From an uncultured Bacilli bacterium (GTDB lineage: Bacteria > Bacillota_I > Bacilli_A > RF39 > UBA660): a stretch of DNA of 49,993 bases. A program made the position numbers and the translations under genes. This document shows, one piece after another, positions 15,058 to 23,777 of this stretch; position 1 is the first letter of the stretch, and each line of letters starts with the position of its first letter. The DNA is taken from contig CANRCR010000007.1 in assembly GCA_947629165.1 (NCBI GenBank), positions 1 through 49,993 on the forward strand, written 5' to 3'. The notes beneath the pieces are model-generated. The model was not told the DNA's origin. It was given only the letters and a program-made list of their open reading frames with translations, and did not search any database.

Positions 15058-15081
15058 GTACTTTTTTTAAATATAAAAAAA
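15058..15081. other. Right attachment junction
   Basis: Element end GTAC-T7 (15058-15068), presumed coupling bases AAATAT (15069-15074), then chromosomal A7 (15075-15081). The A7 is the U tail of the convergent LCP-gene terminator read on the other strand. Confidence 0.7.
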
Positions 15082-15112
15082 GAACAATCTATGGAGTGGA
15101 TTGCTCTTTTTT
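15075..15112. terminator. Bidirectional terminator of the LCP gene
   Basis: AGAACAATC (15081-15089) pairs with GATTGCTCT (15099-15107). T6 follows on the plus strand and T7 (15075-15081) on the minus strand. It overlaps the LCP stop codon. Confidence 0.85.
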
Positions 15113-17311
15113 AGTTGATTCTTTTTCTTCGGGTGACGTTGTTGGTTTTGGTGTCGAAGTAGGTGTAGGACTTGGTGTAGGTGTTTCATCTTCGGCAACA
15201 ATCGTCAGTGTAATGGTCTTTGTACTTCGAATAGATTGTCCTTCGGCAATACTTTGTTTGATAATGGTACCAACAGAATTACCATTTGCCATCGCGACGG
15301 AAACTTCGTTATAGACAATTTGTACATTCTTTAATTTATTAACCCAACTTTGTACGGCCGTTTTATTTTTTCCAACAAAGTTTGGCATGATACATGCATT
15401 GTTATCAGGACTAGTAGCACAATCGATTTTATCGGTGGTAGTACTCGAAGAATTATTGCTTTCAAGTGTTAAGGTAACGGTTTTATTAGGAATTAAATCA
15501 AGTCGTTTTTTAGCAGGATAATTTTGCGATACCACAAGTCCGTTCGAATTGTTTGCAAAGATAATTTGAATTCCATTTTGTTGACCCCAAGAAGCGGCAT
15601 AAGCTTTCGTTTTACCGGTGAAGTCAGGAAGAAGTGGATATAATCTAGTAGCGCTGTAGTTTCCATCTCCAATACGTGCCTTTTCATAAGGAGAATTGAT
15701 AGAGAAGGAGAAGGTCTTTATCATCGTTGGCTCTTCTAGTTCCAAATTAACTTTCATCGCATGAATAACATCTTCTAAACTTCCTTGGTTAATAATCTGA
15801 TCAGAAAGTACGAGTTTCATCGACTCGTCATAAATCATTTGTCCACTCGTTTTCAAGAAAAGGGGTTGGAAATTAATAACATCACCGTGCTCACTATAAC
15901 CTTTAGCAATAATATCTTTTAAAACACTATAGAACGATAGAATATCCGTTTGCGTCATATTCATTTCGATATTGGAACTAACGAGATCGAATAGTCCCAT
16001 CACTTTATCGACACTTCGAATATCTTTGATTTTATCGATTAGGGCTTGAATTACTTCTTGTTGATGAATACCACGAACAATATCGCTTCGTTCACCTAAA
16101 TTCCATTCTTTACTACAGTATTTTGGCCACGTTTTACGATTACGTGCATAGGCAAGGGCTTGTTCACCATTTAAAGTTTGAAGTCCTTTTGTAACATAAA
16201 CCATATTTTTTCCAAATTTACGATCACTATTTTGTTCACAGAAACTGTATGGAACATCGATTTCGACTCCTCCCAGAGCATCGACTAATTGAACGACCGC
16301 TTTAAAATTAACTTTAACGTAGTAATCGATATCGATACCAGTAAATCCTTCGATGGTTCGCATCATACAGTTCGCACCATACCACGCTGCATGGGTAATT
16401 TTATTTTCTTTTTGATTTGCAAAACAAGCAATCGGTACATAAGAATCTCTTGGAATACTCAAAGTCGTCGCGGTTAAAGTTTTCGGATTAAAAGTAACTA
16501 AGATAAGCGAATCTCCATTAAAAGCAGCATTCTTATCCATTCCGTTTACTTCGGAGTCGACGCCCATCAATAATACAGTAAAAGGTTCCGTTACCGAAGC
16601 AGGTTTCCGATCACTTCCATCCGCAAGTAAATCTTCATTTTTCATTTCTTTTTCTTTAGAATAAATAACTTTGGTGGTATCTCCAATATCTTCAAAGCCG
16701 GGAACTGCTTGGAAATTGGTCACATAGTTACTCGATAAGAAAATGACATCTACTTCTTTATCAAATAAAGCATTTATCATAGTAGGGAAGTCTTCATATT
16801 CCTTAACGGTATTCTTTTCTTCTAATTTATTTTCTTCAATAATTTCTTTAGCAATGGCATATTCTGCATTCGTATCGGGAACAATTCCAACTTGTAAATT
16901 ATTGACGTCTTCTAGTTTTTCAAAACTACTATCTTTTAAAGCCACTAAACTAGTAGAATAAGTGATGTAATCGTGACTGAGTGAAATATGCGAATAAAGA
17001 TAATTAATTACAAGGGAACCCCCAATAGAAAGTAATATGTACAAACTGATTCCAATATAAAAAGCCACTCTTTTTTTCTTGGTTTTCTTTTTCCATAACC
17101 GATATAAATAAAACAATAATGCTAAATCGATTACGGCTAGAAGTAGCATCATAATATAACAAATAATCGGTTCCGTTAAAATAAGTAAAAATATATGATA
17201 AATAAAGAAACCACTACTAATAAGAGCAATGATAGAAAGTATAGTAACGAGAACTAAGACAAGCATACTTTCTTTTTTGTTGGCGGTTTCTTTTCCTTTC
17301 TTTTTTTTCAT
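15089..17311 (-). CDS. LytR-CpsA-Psr family wall transferase with C-terminal PASTA domains
   Basis: 740 residues from the chosen start. Three hydrophobic segments (about 14-98) precede an extracellular domain resembling a solute-binding fold (about 115-215), an LCP catalytic domain (about 245-410; FTVLLMGVD, LSIPRDSYVP, ALAYARNRK), two PASTA-like repeats (about 570-630 and 655-715) and a Pro/Thr tail. LCP enzymes attach teichoic acids or capsule from undecaprenyl carriers to peptidoglycan, and PASTA repeats bind wall material, so it likely anchors the polymer made by the 26-41 kb locus. ATG 17311 is preferred over 17329: AAAGGTGG precedes 17311 at good spacing, and 17329 nearly coincides with the transcription start. 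Confidence 0.92.
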   Translation of the reverse strand: MKKKKGKETANKKESMLVLVLVTILSIIALISSGFFIYHIFLLILTEPIICYIMMLLLAVIDLALLFYLYRLWKKKTKKKRVAFYIGISLYILLSIGGSLVINYLYSHISLSHDYITYSTSLVALKDSSFEKLEDVNNLQVGIVPDTNAEYAIAKEIIEENKLEEKNTVKEYEDFPTMINALFDKEVDVIFLSSNYVTNFQAVPGFEDIGDTTKVIYSKEKEMKNEDLLADGSDRKPASVTEPFTVLLMGVDSEVNGMDKNAAFNGDSLILVTFNPKTLTATTLSIPRDSYVPIACFANQKENKITHAAWYGANCMMRTIEGFTGIDIDYYVKVNFKAVVQLVDALGGVEIDVPYSFCEQNSDRKFGKNMVYVTKGLQTLNGEQALAYARNRKTWPKYCSKEWNLGERSDIVRGIHQQEVIQALIDKIKDIRSVDKVMGLFDLVSSNIEMNMTQTDILSFYSVLKDIIAKGYSEHGDVINFQPLFLKTSGQMIYDESMKLVLSDQIINQGSLEDVIHAMKVNLELEEPTMIKTFSFSINSPYEKARIGDGNYSATRLYPLLPDFTGKTKAYAASWGQQNGIQIIFANNSNGLVVSQNYPAKKRLDLIPNKTVTLTLESNNSSSTTTDKIDCATSPDNNACIMPNFVGKNKTAVQSWVNKLKNVQIVYNEVSVAMANGNSVGTIIKQSIAEGQSIRSTKTITLTIVAEDETPTPSPTPTSTPKPTTSPEEKESTKKEQSTP

Positions 17312-17340
17312 GAATCTGCCACCTTTCATATCCTTTTTTA

Positions 17341-17369
17341 ATTATAACGAAAAGAAAAAAAATATTCAA
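17341..17369 (-). promoter_or_regulatory. Promoter of the LCP gene
   Basis: Minus strand: -35 TTGAAT (17364-17369), 17 bp, -10 TATAAT (17341-17346). Confidence 0.85.
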
Positions 17370-17456
17370 CCTCTTAAAGGAAAAACAAAACGACATTTCA
17401 TTCATAATAAAAAATTAATAACATAGAATGAAGTGTACTAAATAAATAGTACAAGA

Positions 17457-17492
17457 AAAAAAGAGATTCATAGTGTTATGGTCTCTTTTTTT
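17457..17492. terminator. Bidirectional terminator-like hairpin
   Basis: AAGAGA (17461-17466) pairs with TCTCTT (17482-17487), with A/T tracts extending it on both sides. It sits between divergent genes where no transcript should end, so it may insulate the switchable promoter at 17535 from antisense transcription. The rest of 17312-17630 holds only the two promoters and a small GTACT/AGTAC repeat. Confidence 0.55.
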
Positions 17493-17534
17493 GTAAAGAA
17501 ATAAAAAAGAAATGTGTAAATCAACATCCTACAC

Positions 17535-17562
17535 TTGACGGGGGGGGGTACTTTTTTATACA
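17535..17562 (+). promoter_or_regulatory. Promoter with a G9 tract in the spacer, candidate phase-variable switch
   Basis: -35 TTGACG (17535-17540), whose last G starts a run of nine G (17540-17548), then TACTTTTT and -10 TATACA (17557-17562). The spacer is 16 bp with G9; one added G gives 17 bp. Slipped-strand changes in the tract would tune or switch transcription of the SipW operon. Confidence 0.65.
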
Positions 17563-17630
17563 ATTAATTATAGAATAGGCTAAAGTCGATGGAAGCATAT
17601 AAAAAGAAAAGCAGTAGGAGGGGTATACCG

Positions 17631-18149
17631 ATGGCAAAATTTTTTTCGAAAAAAATATTTTCTTTTTATGCGACCTTTTTAGCATTGGTACTCTTCCTTT
17701 GTACTTTTGGTGTAACGACAAGCCGCTATATGGGGCTTGTTCAATCGGATGATCCGGTAGTAGCTGTTCCAATTCTTGATTTAAGTAATGATCAAATGGT
17801 ATATACCATCGATAAAATGCTTCCAGGAGAAGAACGTGAATATGAATTTTATGTAACGAACAAAGCAAATGACAAAATAAATGAAGTTCAATTAGACTAT
17901 CAATTTGTTATAACTTCTACTACGGAAATACCATTGCAATTTAAATTGTATGATATTACGGATAACAAAGAACAAGAATTAGTCGTGATGGATAATAAGA
18001 CCGCATCTATAGAAATGCCCCATGGTGTAGAAGAAACGCATCAATATCGGTTAAAGATTATTTGGGATAAAGCACAGAACGATGTCCGTTATGCAAATCA
18101 ACAAGTATCGCTTAAGATTGAATTAAAAGGAGCACAAGTGCTCGGTTAG
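17631..18149 (+). CDS. Exported protein of the SipW operon, TasA/CalY-like candidate
   Basis: 172 residues from ATG 17631, chosen because AGGAGGGG lies 7 nt upstream. A signal peptide (KKIFSFYATFLALVLFLCTFG, about 8-28) is followed by TTSRYMG and a beta-rich domain of about 135 residues (MLPGEEREYEFYVTN, VSLKIELKGAQ). The size, position next to a SipW-type peptidase and overall pattern suggest a secreted TasA/camelysin-like or minor pilin-like subunit. Similarity at the residue level is weak, so the family is inference. First gene of three behind the poly-G promoter. Confidence 0.8.
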   Translation: MAKFFSKKIFSFYATFLALVLFLCTFGVTTSRYMGLVQSDDPVVAVPILDLSNDQMVYTIDKMLPGEEREYEFYVTNKANDKINEVQLDYQFVITSTTEIPLQFKLYDITDNKEQELVVMDNKTASIEMPHGVEETHQYRLKIIWDKAQNDVRYANQQVSLKIELKGAQVLG

Positions 18150-18160
18150 GAAATTTATGA

Positions 18161-18688
18161 ATGAAAAAGATAGTAAAAATTGTTTTCGGAATCATATTTG
18201 GCTTTATTACTTTTTATAGTGTTTTCATTTTAATTGAACGGTTAATTGTTAAAGAGGAGACACCTAGTTTTTTTGGTTATAAAAACTTTATTGTATTAAC
18301 GGGAAGTATGAATCCTTTTTTACAAGAAGGGGATATTATTTTTGTAAAAAAGACAAATGATATCAAAGAAGGAGACATTGTAGCTTTTCGCTTTGAGGAT
18401 GCAATTATAACGCATCGTGTGGTAGAGATTGTGTCAGAAGATGGAAATAAAATGTATCAAACAAAAGGAGATGCCAACAACGATCGAGATCCGGAACTAA
18501 TCGAAGAAGATAAAATTGAAGGAGAATATCAATTCAAGATACCGAAAATAGGGAATGTTATATTATTTTTAAGATCTCCGTTTGGAACTTTCATCATATT
18601 GTTTATTTTAGTAAGTGGTTTTCTTTGGATTAACATTGATATTTTTAATCGAAGAGAGTTAGTAAAAGGAGAGGTAGGACATGAATAA
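18161..18688 (+). CDS. Signal peptidase I, SipW/ER type
   Basis: 175 residues. The N-terminal membrane segment (about 5-26) is followed by the catalytic Ser49 in VLTGSMNP and His85 in IITHRVVEI. A Ser-His arrangement rather than Ser-Lys marks the archaeal/eukaryotic-like S26B class to which Bacillus SipW belongs. A second membrane segment lies near 140-165. In Bacillus, SipW cleaves the signal peptides of the biofilm fibre proteins TasA and TapA. Here it sits between two genes with unusual signal peptides, its probable substrates. The upstream SD is weak and the next gene overlaps it by 8 bp, so the operon is translationally coupled. Confidence 0.93.
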   Translation: MKKIVKIVFGIIFGFITFYSVFILIERLIVKEETPSFFGYKNFIVLTGSMNPFLQEGDIIFVKKTNDIKEGDIVAFRFEDAIITHRVVEIVSEDGNKMYQTKGDANNDRDPELIEEDKIEGEYQFKIPKIGNVILFLRSPFGTFIILFILVSGFLWINIDIFNRRELVKGEVGHE

Positions 18689-20258
18689 ACGGGTAAAAAT
18701 AGTACTTTTATTGTTAACTATCGGAGCACTCTTTATTACGACCAATATTACCTATAGTAAATATGTTTTCATACGAAATTTTGATGCGACCGTTTCGTCC
18801 CAACCTTTCTATTTTGAAGCAATACCGGAATCAGATAATATTGTATTTCCAAGAACGCCGGACGAAAGTGATACTGATATAATACTTACGACGACTACTT
18901 CTTTTAATATCGATATTAAAAATAATGACGACACGAATTTTAATCCATTTGATACTACCTATACCATTTCCATTGTCGATAATCCGAAATTCACATTTGC
19001 TGAAGGAGATACCATTACGAAGACAATAAAAGGAGGAGAAATCATACAAGATACGATTCCCTTAACACTAAATATAGTGGATTTAGAGAATCCTTCAACC
19101 GATGTTAAAATACGTATAACTTCGACAAGCCCTTATGCTAAAACAATCGATTTAGATTATAAAGTAATTCAAGAAGGAGCCATTCAAACGATTGAAGACT
19201 TACTTGATTTAAGTCTAGCGGTACGAGATTCTTTGAAAGGAAGAAATACCAGAACGAGTGTCGATGTTACAACGCAAAGATTTAAAATGACGAGAGATCT
19301 CGATTTTGATGATGTAAATAGTTTTGAGGATCCTTATCGGACAGATTATGGGGATATAAACTTAAACGGATTTGCTGCAAAAGATTTAATTACAGAAATT
19401 AACTCCGATACAGGTTTTTTACCGATTGGTCTTAAAGAACATCGCTTTAAAGGAGTTTTCAATGGAGGAGATTATTCGTTAGCGGATTTACAAATACATA
19501 AAGCATTACAAGTTAATATTGGGTTATTTGGAGATGTCGAAAATGCGACTATTAAAAATCTTCATCTGGTAAGAGCACACGTTACAAATGAAAACCAAAC
19601 GGCCGGAATAATCGTTGGAAAAGCAAGTGGGGGAGTTTATGAAAATCTTACGACCGATGAAGCAAGTTCTGTTCAGTCAAACGATACCGAAAAAACGAAA
19701 GAGGATACCTATACGGGAGGAATTATCGGTTATGTCGAATTAAATGCCACCGTCAAAAATTGTACAAACTATGCAGCAGTAACGACAAGGTTTACCGGTG
19801 ATGCCACATCCTATTCAGGACCAGCCGGAGGAATTACAGCGTGGATGGCAAATTCTACTATTGAAGATTGTAATAACTATGGTACGATTGTAGGGCAGAG
19901 TTACGTTGGTGGAATTACGGGATTTGCAGGTATGCAAGATACTTTGGCTACTAATGGAAATGGAATGATTCGTAATTGTCATAACTATGGACCGGTTAGC
20001 ACCTATGTTACCAGTACCAATGGAGGAGCACAAATTGGTGGAATTGCCGGATATAATAAAGCGACCGGAACAGTTACCAGTTGTACCAATCATGGATCTG
20101 TTCATGGAAGAACGAATGTCGGAGGTATCATCGGTAATAATCCAGGAACGATTACGAATTGTACCAATTACAATTCAGATATTGTAGGTAGTACATCCAA
20201 CGTTGGAAGAATTGTAGGATCTGGAAAAACTGGAACGGGAAATAGTGATAAATCATAA
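18681..20258 (+). CDS. Exported protein with GLUG-type repeats, probable beta-helix adhesin
   Basis: 525 residues. The signal region KIVLLLLTIGALFITTNITY is followed by SKYVF, similar to SipW-dependent signals. Residues about 35-165 form a beta-sandwich-like domain. From about 230 on there are repeated Gly-rich units of GLUG type: TYTGGIIGYVELNATVKNCT, SYVGGITGFAG, AQIGGIAGYNKATGTVTSCT, TNVGGIIGNNPGTITNCTNY. These units occur in right-handed beta-helix surface proteins. There is no sortase motif or C-terminal membrane segment; the tail is Gly/Lys-rich. It is the likely effector of the poly-G controlled operon, a surface adhesin or fibre tip. AAAGGAGAGG precedes the ATG. Confidence 0.88.
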   Translation: MNKRVKIVLLLLTIGALFITTNITYSKYVFIRNFDATVSSQPFYFEAIPESDNIVFPRTPDESDTDIILTTTTSFNIDIKNNDDTNFNPFDTTYTISIVDNPKFTFAEGDTITKTIKGGEIIQDTIPLTLNIVDLENPSTDVKIRITSTSPYAKTIDLDYKVIQEGAIQTIEDLLDLSLAVRDSLKGRNTRTSVDVTTQRFKMTRDLDFDDVNSFEDPYRTDYGDINLNGFAAKDLITEINSDTGFLPIGLKEHRFKGVFNGGDYSLADLQIHKALQVNIGLFGDVENATIKNLHLVRAHVTNENQTAGIIVGKASGGVYENLTTDEASSVQSNDTEKTKEDTYTGGIIGYVELNATVKNCTNYAAVTTRFTGDATSYSGPAGGITAWMANSTIEDCNNYGTIVGQSYVGGITGFAGMQDTLATNGNGMIRNCHNYGPVSTYVTSTNGGAQIGGIAGYNKATGTVTSCTNHGSVHGRTNVGGIIGNNPGTITNCTNYNSDIVGSTSNVGRIVGSGKTGTGNSDKS

Positions 20259-20263
20259 AAAAG

Positions 20264-20288
20264 AAAGGACGAAAAAGTCCTTTTTTTT
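20264..20288 (+). terminator. Terminator of the SipW operon
   Basis: AAAGGAC (20264-20270), loop GAAAAA, GTCCTTT (20277-20283), T8. Confidence 0.9.
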
Positions 20289-20340
20289 GACGTAAAGACT
20301 ATCGAAAATAAAGGGAAAAACGACCATGTATTCTATTTTT

Positions 20341-20349
20341 TGATATAAT
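20341..20349 (+). promoter_or_regulatory. Extended -10 promoter of the autolysin gene
   Basis: TGATATAAT (20341-20349), no good -35. It lies 32 bp before the start codon. Confidence 0.6.
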
Positions 20350-20381
20350 ATAATTGAGATATTATGAAAGGAGGAGGTCCG

Positions 20382-23300
20382 ATGCAAAAAAGAATGGCTC
20401 AATTTTTTCTAGCCCTATTATTAATTGAACAATTTTTCTTACTTATGCCGATGGAAGTAAAAGCGTACACCTCCTCGAGTGAAACCTATTATTCACGAAA
20501 TGAATGTGATAAAAAGGCCTATGAGTTAGCCTATGCAAATAGTGATAAGTCACTTACTAAAAAAGAGTGTTACGACACTTACGACAAAGCTAAAAAAGCG
20601 ATGGATGAATCGAAAGAGAATAATAGTGATAACTTAGTAATATTAGAGCGGAAAAATAATCAAACGAAAATTATCGATGCCAAATATGCCATCTTAGATA
20701 TCAATAAAAATGATAGTTCTCAAAATACCAATGTGTATATCGATGATACCACAAATTCGGCTTATACCTACATTAATGGAAATAGTTCCTATGGAGGAGT
20801 AGAAGCCCTTTATCTAGGTATCAATATAAATAATCATCGTGCGAAAATGAAAATTTCCGGAATCACGGGTTGGTTAAAAGAAGGGGAGTATAAAATTGTT
20901 CCTTTAGTATGGGTCTCTTCCTCGAATAAATATATTGTAACCGACGATACGATTACCCATTATTTAACGACAGATATGTATGATAATTCTTCGAATAAAT
21001 GGGTAACGTATACACTAGGACCAAAGCCAACACAATTAGCAAAAGGTACTTATTATAGTTATGACGGAATATACTTTTACCGCGATTTAAAATTATTAAC
21101 GCAAGATGAAAGAGAAGGCGTAAGGACGAGAAGTGTCAATAAAGATAACCCTTATTACAACTATTATATGTATTTGCCACATCACTCGAAAACGACTTAT
21201 TCTGGAAGTGATATCGACGAGTATTTAAACAACTTATACGATAAAGTAAAAGGGTACAACTATACCAATTTGTATGGAAGTGGATATGCTTTCTACAACG
21301 TCCAAGAAAATCAAGGAATCAATGCATTAATGATGTTGTCGGTAGCGCGTAATGAATCCGCGGAAGGTCGTAGTAAATTTTCAACGAGCCGAAATAATTT
21401 ATTCGGTCATAACGCCGTCGACTCGAATCCGAACAGTGCTTCGAGTTACACTTCGATAAGAAAGTCTATTTTAGCACATGCGACGGACTTTATCGGTTAT
21501 GGTTATGCCTTCGCCAGTGATTGGCGTTTTTACGGAAGTCATTTAGGAAATAAATTGATGGGAGCTAACGTAAAATATGCATCGGATCCCTATTGGGGTG
21601 AAAAAGCGGCCTCGTATTATTATGCTTTTGATGCTTCCAACGGAATGAGTGACTATAACTATTATCAATTGGCAATCAAGAGTAGGGATGGAATCATTTA
21701 TCCGTCGTACGAACCGAAAAGTGATGAAAAATATCGTATTTTAACACCGGGAGAAGATGCTTCGGATTATAACTATCAACGAAATGGATCCCCGGTAATC
21801 ATCGTCGAAGAAGTCAAGGGAGATACCGTTAATGGTAGTGATGTTTGGTACAAGATTATAAGTGATGCCAATATTAATAGTAATCATCAATTTGTACCGA
21901 ACAGTGTAAATGTGAAGTACGATTGGGATACCAACTATGTTTATGTTCCGGCTAGTTATTATACAAAGATTAATGATACGAAATTAAAAGATGTCGATTC
22001 GATTACAGATTATGAAGAAAAAAAATATACGTATGAATCTTTTGAAAGTGGCGGCATTGCTACTCCACAAGTCGCAATGATTAAAGCGAATGGAACGCGT
22101 CTATATACCGATCCACTCTTAAAAATTGCATCTGGACGTACTTGGAATAAAGGTCAATATGTGGTCGTATTTGAAAAAGCGTACGATGGTAATAAATCCT
22201 TAAAATCGTATCAAGTTTCAGCAACTTATCAAAAGGGATTCCGGGAATGGATTACCCCGACCGATATTAGTTTTACCAAAATGAAATACGGAAAAGTGAA
22301 CATGACCAAAGTACATACATATGCGAATGTTCGAACAAGTACGAGTACCAGTAGTCAAAAATTAAATCCCGATAATGGTGGGTTAGCCGATGGTACCTAT
22401 GTGGTAATTTTAGAACAAAAAACAGTAAGTGGTGTTCCGTGGGTAAAAATTGATTACGATGGAACGCTAGGTTGGGTTATTCAAAAAGATGCGGATCAAG
22501 AGATCGAAATTCATGAATCGACTTTACAAAACAATGCGCCAGTCATTAAGGCAAGCAATCAAACGATTGCCGTCGGTTCAACATTTGATCCGAAAAAAGG
22601 AGTAACCGCTACGGATACCGAAGATGGAAATATCACTTCCCGTATTCAAGTGGTAGATAATAAAGTAAATACCTCCCAAAAAGGAAGCTACAAAGTAACT
22701 TACAGTGTTACCGATAGCGGTTCATTAACAACGACTAAAACAATTACGGTAACCGTAGTAGATCGTACTTTAAAACCAGGTTTATTCGCTTATGAATCGA
22801 TGAAAGAAGTAGGAAAAGATACCTTTGAAGTAGCAGGATTCTTAGCGGTAAAAGGAACCAATAATAAATTGAGTGATGAAATTAAACATTACTTTATTCT
22901 TCAAAATGTCGATACGAAAAAAGAATATCGCTTCGAAGTAACGCAGTGGAGAACAAATTATCCATATGAGATGAGTGATGCCGATGATACGAAAGCATAC
23001 GACTATAGTGGTGGATGGTTTAAAGGAAATGTTAATCTATCGAGTGTTCCGGAAGGCGACTACATTGCTTATGTCGAAGTAGAAAATGGTATTTATAAAG
23101 CAAAAGAACTATATCAGAACTTAGTTTATGGAACGATGCCTAGAAAGGCACAAGGAGCCAATAATCGAGGTTATTTATTCCAAATGAATTATTATACAAA
23201 ATCACGTCCACTCGATATTTCAATTCGAGATGAAGGACTCCTTGCAAATAGTATTCCACCGACAACCGATAAGATGTATAACTTATTTGAGTCCATCGGT

Positions 23301-23711
23301 TTCAAAGATGGAAAACTAACGATTCGAGGAACCTCCCATAATGTTGGTATCGATTATAGTAAAAATAAAACGATTGAGCGAACGATTGTCTTAGAAAATA
23401 TCGAAAACTTTAAACGTTATAGTGCGGAAGTAGGATCGATTACAAACGGGGATTACACCGTAGAATTAAAAGTATCAGATGGAAAAGATAAGACGAGAGC
23501 TTGGTTTGATGGATCGATTGATATTGCAAACTTAGAAAAAGGAACCTATGCCATTTATATTATGACCAAGGTAGATAACTTCGCGGATTTCGGTGAATTA
23601 AGAGATTTGTCCTATCGTACCTTTAAAGAAACGGTCTCGATTAATGGTAAGAAATACACCTTACGAAGAGTCGATAGTAAACGATTCCGAATGGAATTAG
23701 TAGTCAGTTAA
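20382..23711 (+). CDS. Large secreted N-acetylglucosaminidase (autolysin)
   Basis: 1109 residues from ATG 20382, chosen because AAAGGAGGAGG precedes it; an in-frame ATG at 20364 lies upstream of that SD. A signal peptide (to about residue 28, EVKAYT) leads into an unassigned region of about 250 residues. A GH73-like glucosaminidase domain follows (about 300-430; LMMLSVARNESAEGRSKFS, NNLFGHNAVD, YWGEKAASYYYAF), then an SH3-like domain (about 635-705; YANVRTSTST, LGWVIQK), a DUF5011 Ig-like domain (about 715-790) and two related C-terminal beta domains. It should cleave peptidoglycan glycan strands during growth or separation. Confidence 0.92.
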   Translation: MQKRMAQFFLALLLIEQFFLLMPMEVKAYTSSSETYYSRNECDKKAYELAYANSDKSLTKKECYDTYDKAKKAMDESKENNSDNLVILERKNNQTKIIDAKYAILDINKNDSSQNTNVYIDDTTNSAYTYINGNSSYGGVEALYLGININNHRAKMKISGITGWLKEGEYKIVPLVWVSSSNKYIVTDDTITHYLTTDMYDNSSNKWVTYTLGPKPTQLAKGTYYSYDGIYFYRDLKLLTQDEREGVRTRSVNKDNPYYNYYMYLPHHSKTTYSGSDIDEYLNNLYDKVKGYNYTNLYGSGYAFYNVQENQGINALMMLSVARNESAEGRSKFSTSRNNLFGHNAVDSNPNSASSYTSIRKSILAHATDFIGYGYAFASDWRFYGSHLGNKLMGANVKYASDPYWGEKAASYYYAFDASNGMSDYNYYQLAIKSRDGIIYPSYEPKSDEKYRILTPGEDASDYNYQRNGSPVIIVEEVKGDTVNGSDVWYKIISDANINSNHQFVPNSVNVKYDWDTNYVYVPASYYTKINDTKLKDVDSITDYEEKKYTYESFESGGIATPQVAMIKANGTRLYTDPLLKIASGRTWNKGQYVVVFEKAYDGNKSLKSYQVSATYQKGFREWITPTDISFTKMKYGKVNMTKVHTYANVRTSTSTSSQKLNPDNGGLADGTYVVILEQKTVSGVPWVKIDYDGTLGWVIQKDADQEIEIHESTLQNNAPVIKASNQTIAVGSTFDPKKGVTATDTEDGNITSRIQVVDNKVNTSQKGSYKVTYSVTDSGSLTTTKTITVTVVDRTLKPGLFAYESMKEVGKDTFEVAGFLAVKGTNNKLSDEIKHYFILQNVDTKKEYRFEVTQWRTNYPYEMSDADDTKAYDYSGGWFKGNVNLSSVPEGDYIAYVEVENGIYKAKELYQNLVYGTMPRKAQGANNRGYLFQMNYYTKSRPLDISIRDEGLLANSIPPTTDKMYNLFESIGFKDGKLTIRGTSHNVGIDYSKNKTIERTIVLENIENFKRYSAEVGSITNGDYTVELKVSDGKDKTRAWFDGSIDIANLEKGTYAIYIMTKVDNFADFGELRDLSYRTFKETVSINGKKYTLRRVDSKRFRMELVVS

Positions 23712-23742
23712 AATCAGTTGTCAAAAGCAACTGATTTTTTTT
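23711..23742 (+). terminator. Terminator of the autolysin gene
   Basis: AAATCAGTTG (23711-23720), 7-nt loop, CAACTGATTT (23728-23737), T8. Confidence 0.9.
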
Positions 23743-23777
23743 ATAAAAAAAAGACCATAGTCTTTACTATGATCTTT
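23743..23777 (-). terminator. Terminator of the PASTA gene
   Basis: AAAGACCATAGT (23750-23761) pairs with ACTATGATCTTT (23766-23777) with one wobble. On the minus strand it runs into a T8 tract. It is back to back with the autolysin terminator. Confidence 0.85.

Larger units (their letters stand above)
6218..15068. mobile_element. Integrated element with Tn916-type integration module and HUH-helicase Rep
   Basis: About 8.85 kb. The left end reads A-tract then GTAC; the right end reads GTAC then T7, so the ends are inverted repeats. Each is separated from a chromosomal T tract or A tract by about 6 bp (6212-6217 and 15069-15074), the arrangement expected after Tn916-type integration. Contents: int and xis closely matching Tn916, a zinc-ribbon protein, a second tyrosine recombinase, a structured region of nearly 1 kb, a Rep protein, an XRE/AbrB regulator pair and a secreted cargo protein. 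No relaxase of the usual conjugative families, coupling protein or type IV secretion gene is visible. Exact ends are ambiguous by a few bases because of the homopolymers. Confidence 0.85.

Noticed and set aside
6218-15068. Complete integrative conjugative element
   Set aside because: No coupling protein, type IV secretion ATPase or other Tn916 transfer genes are encoded; only integration, Rep, regulation and cargo genes are visible.
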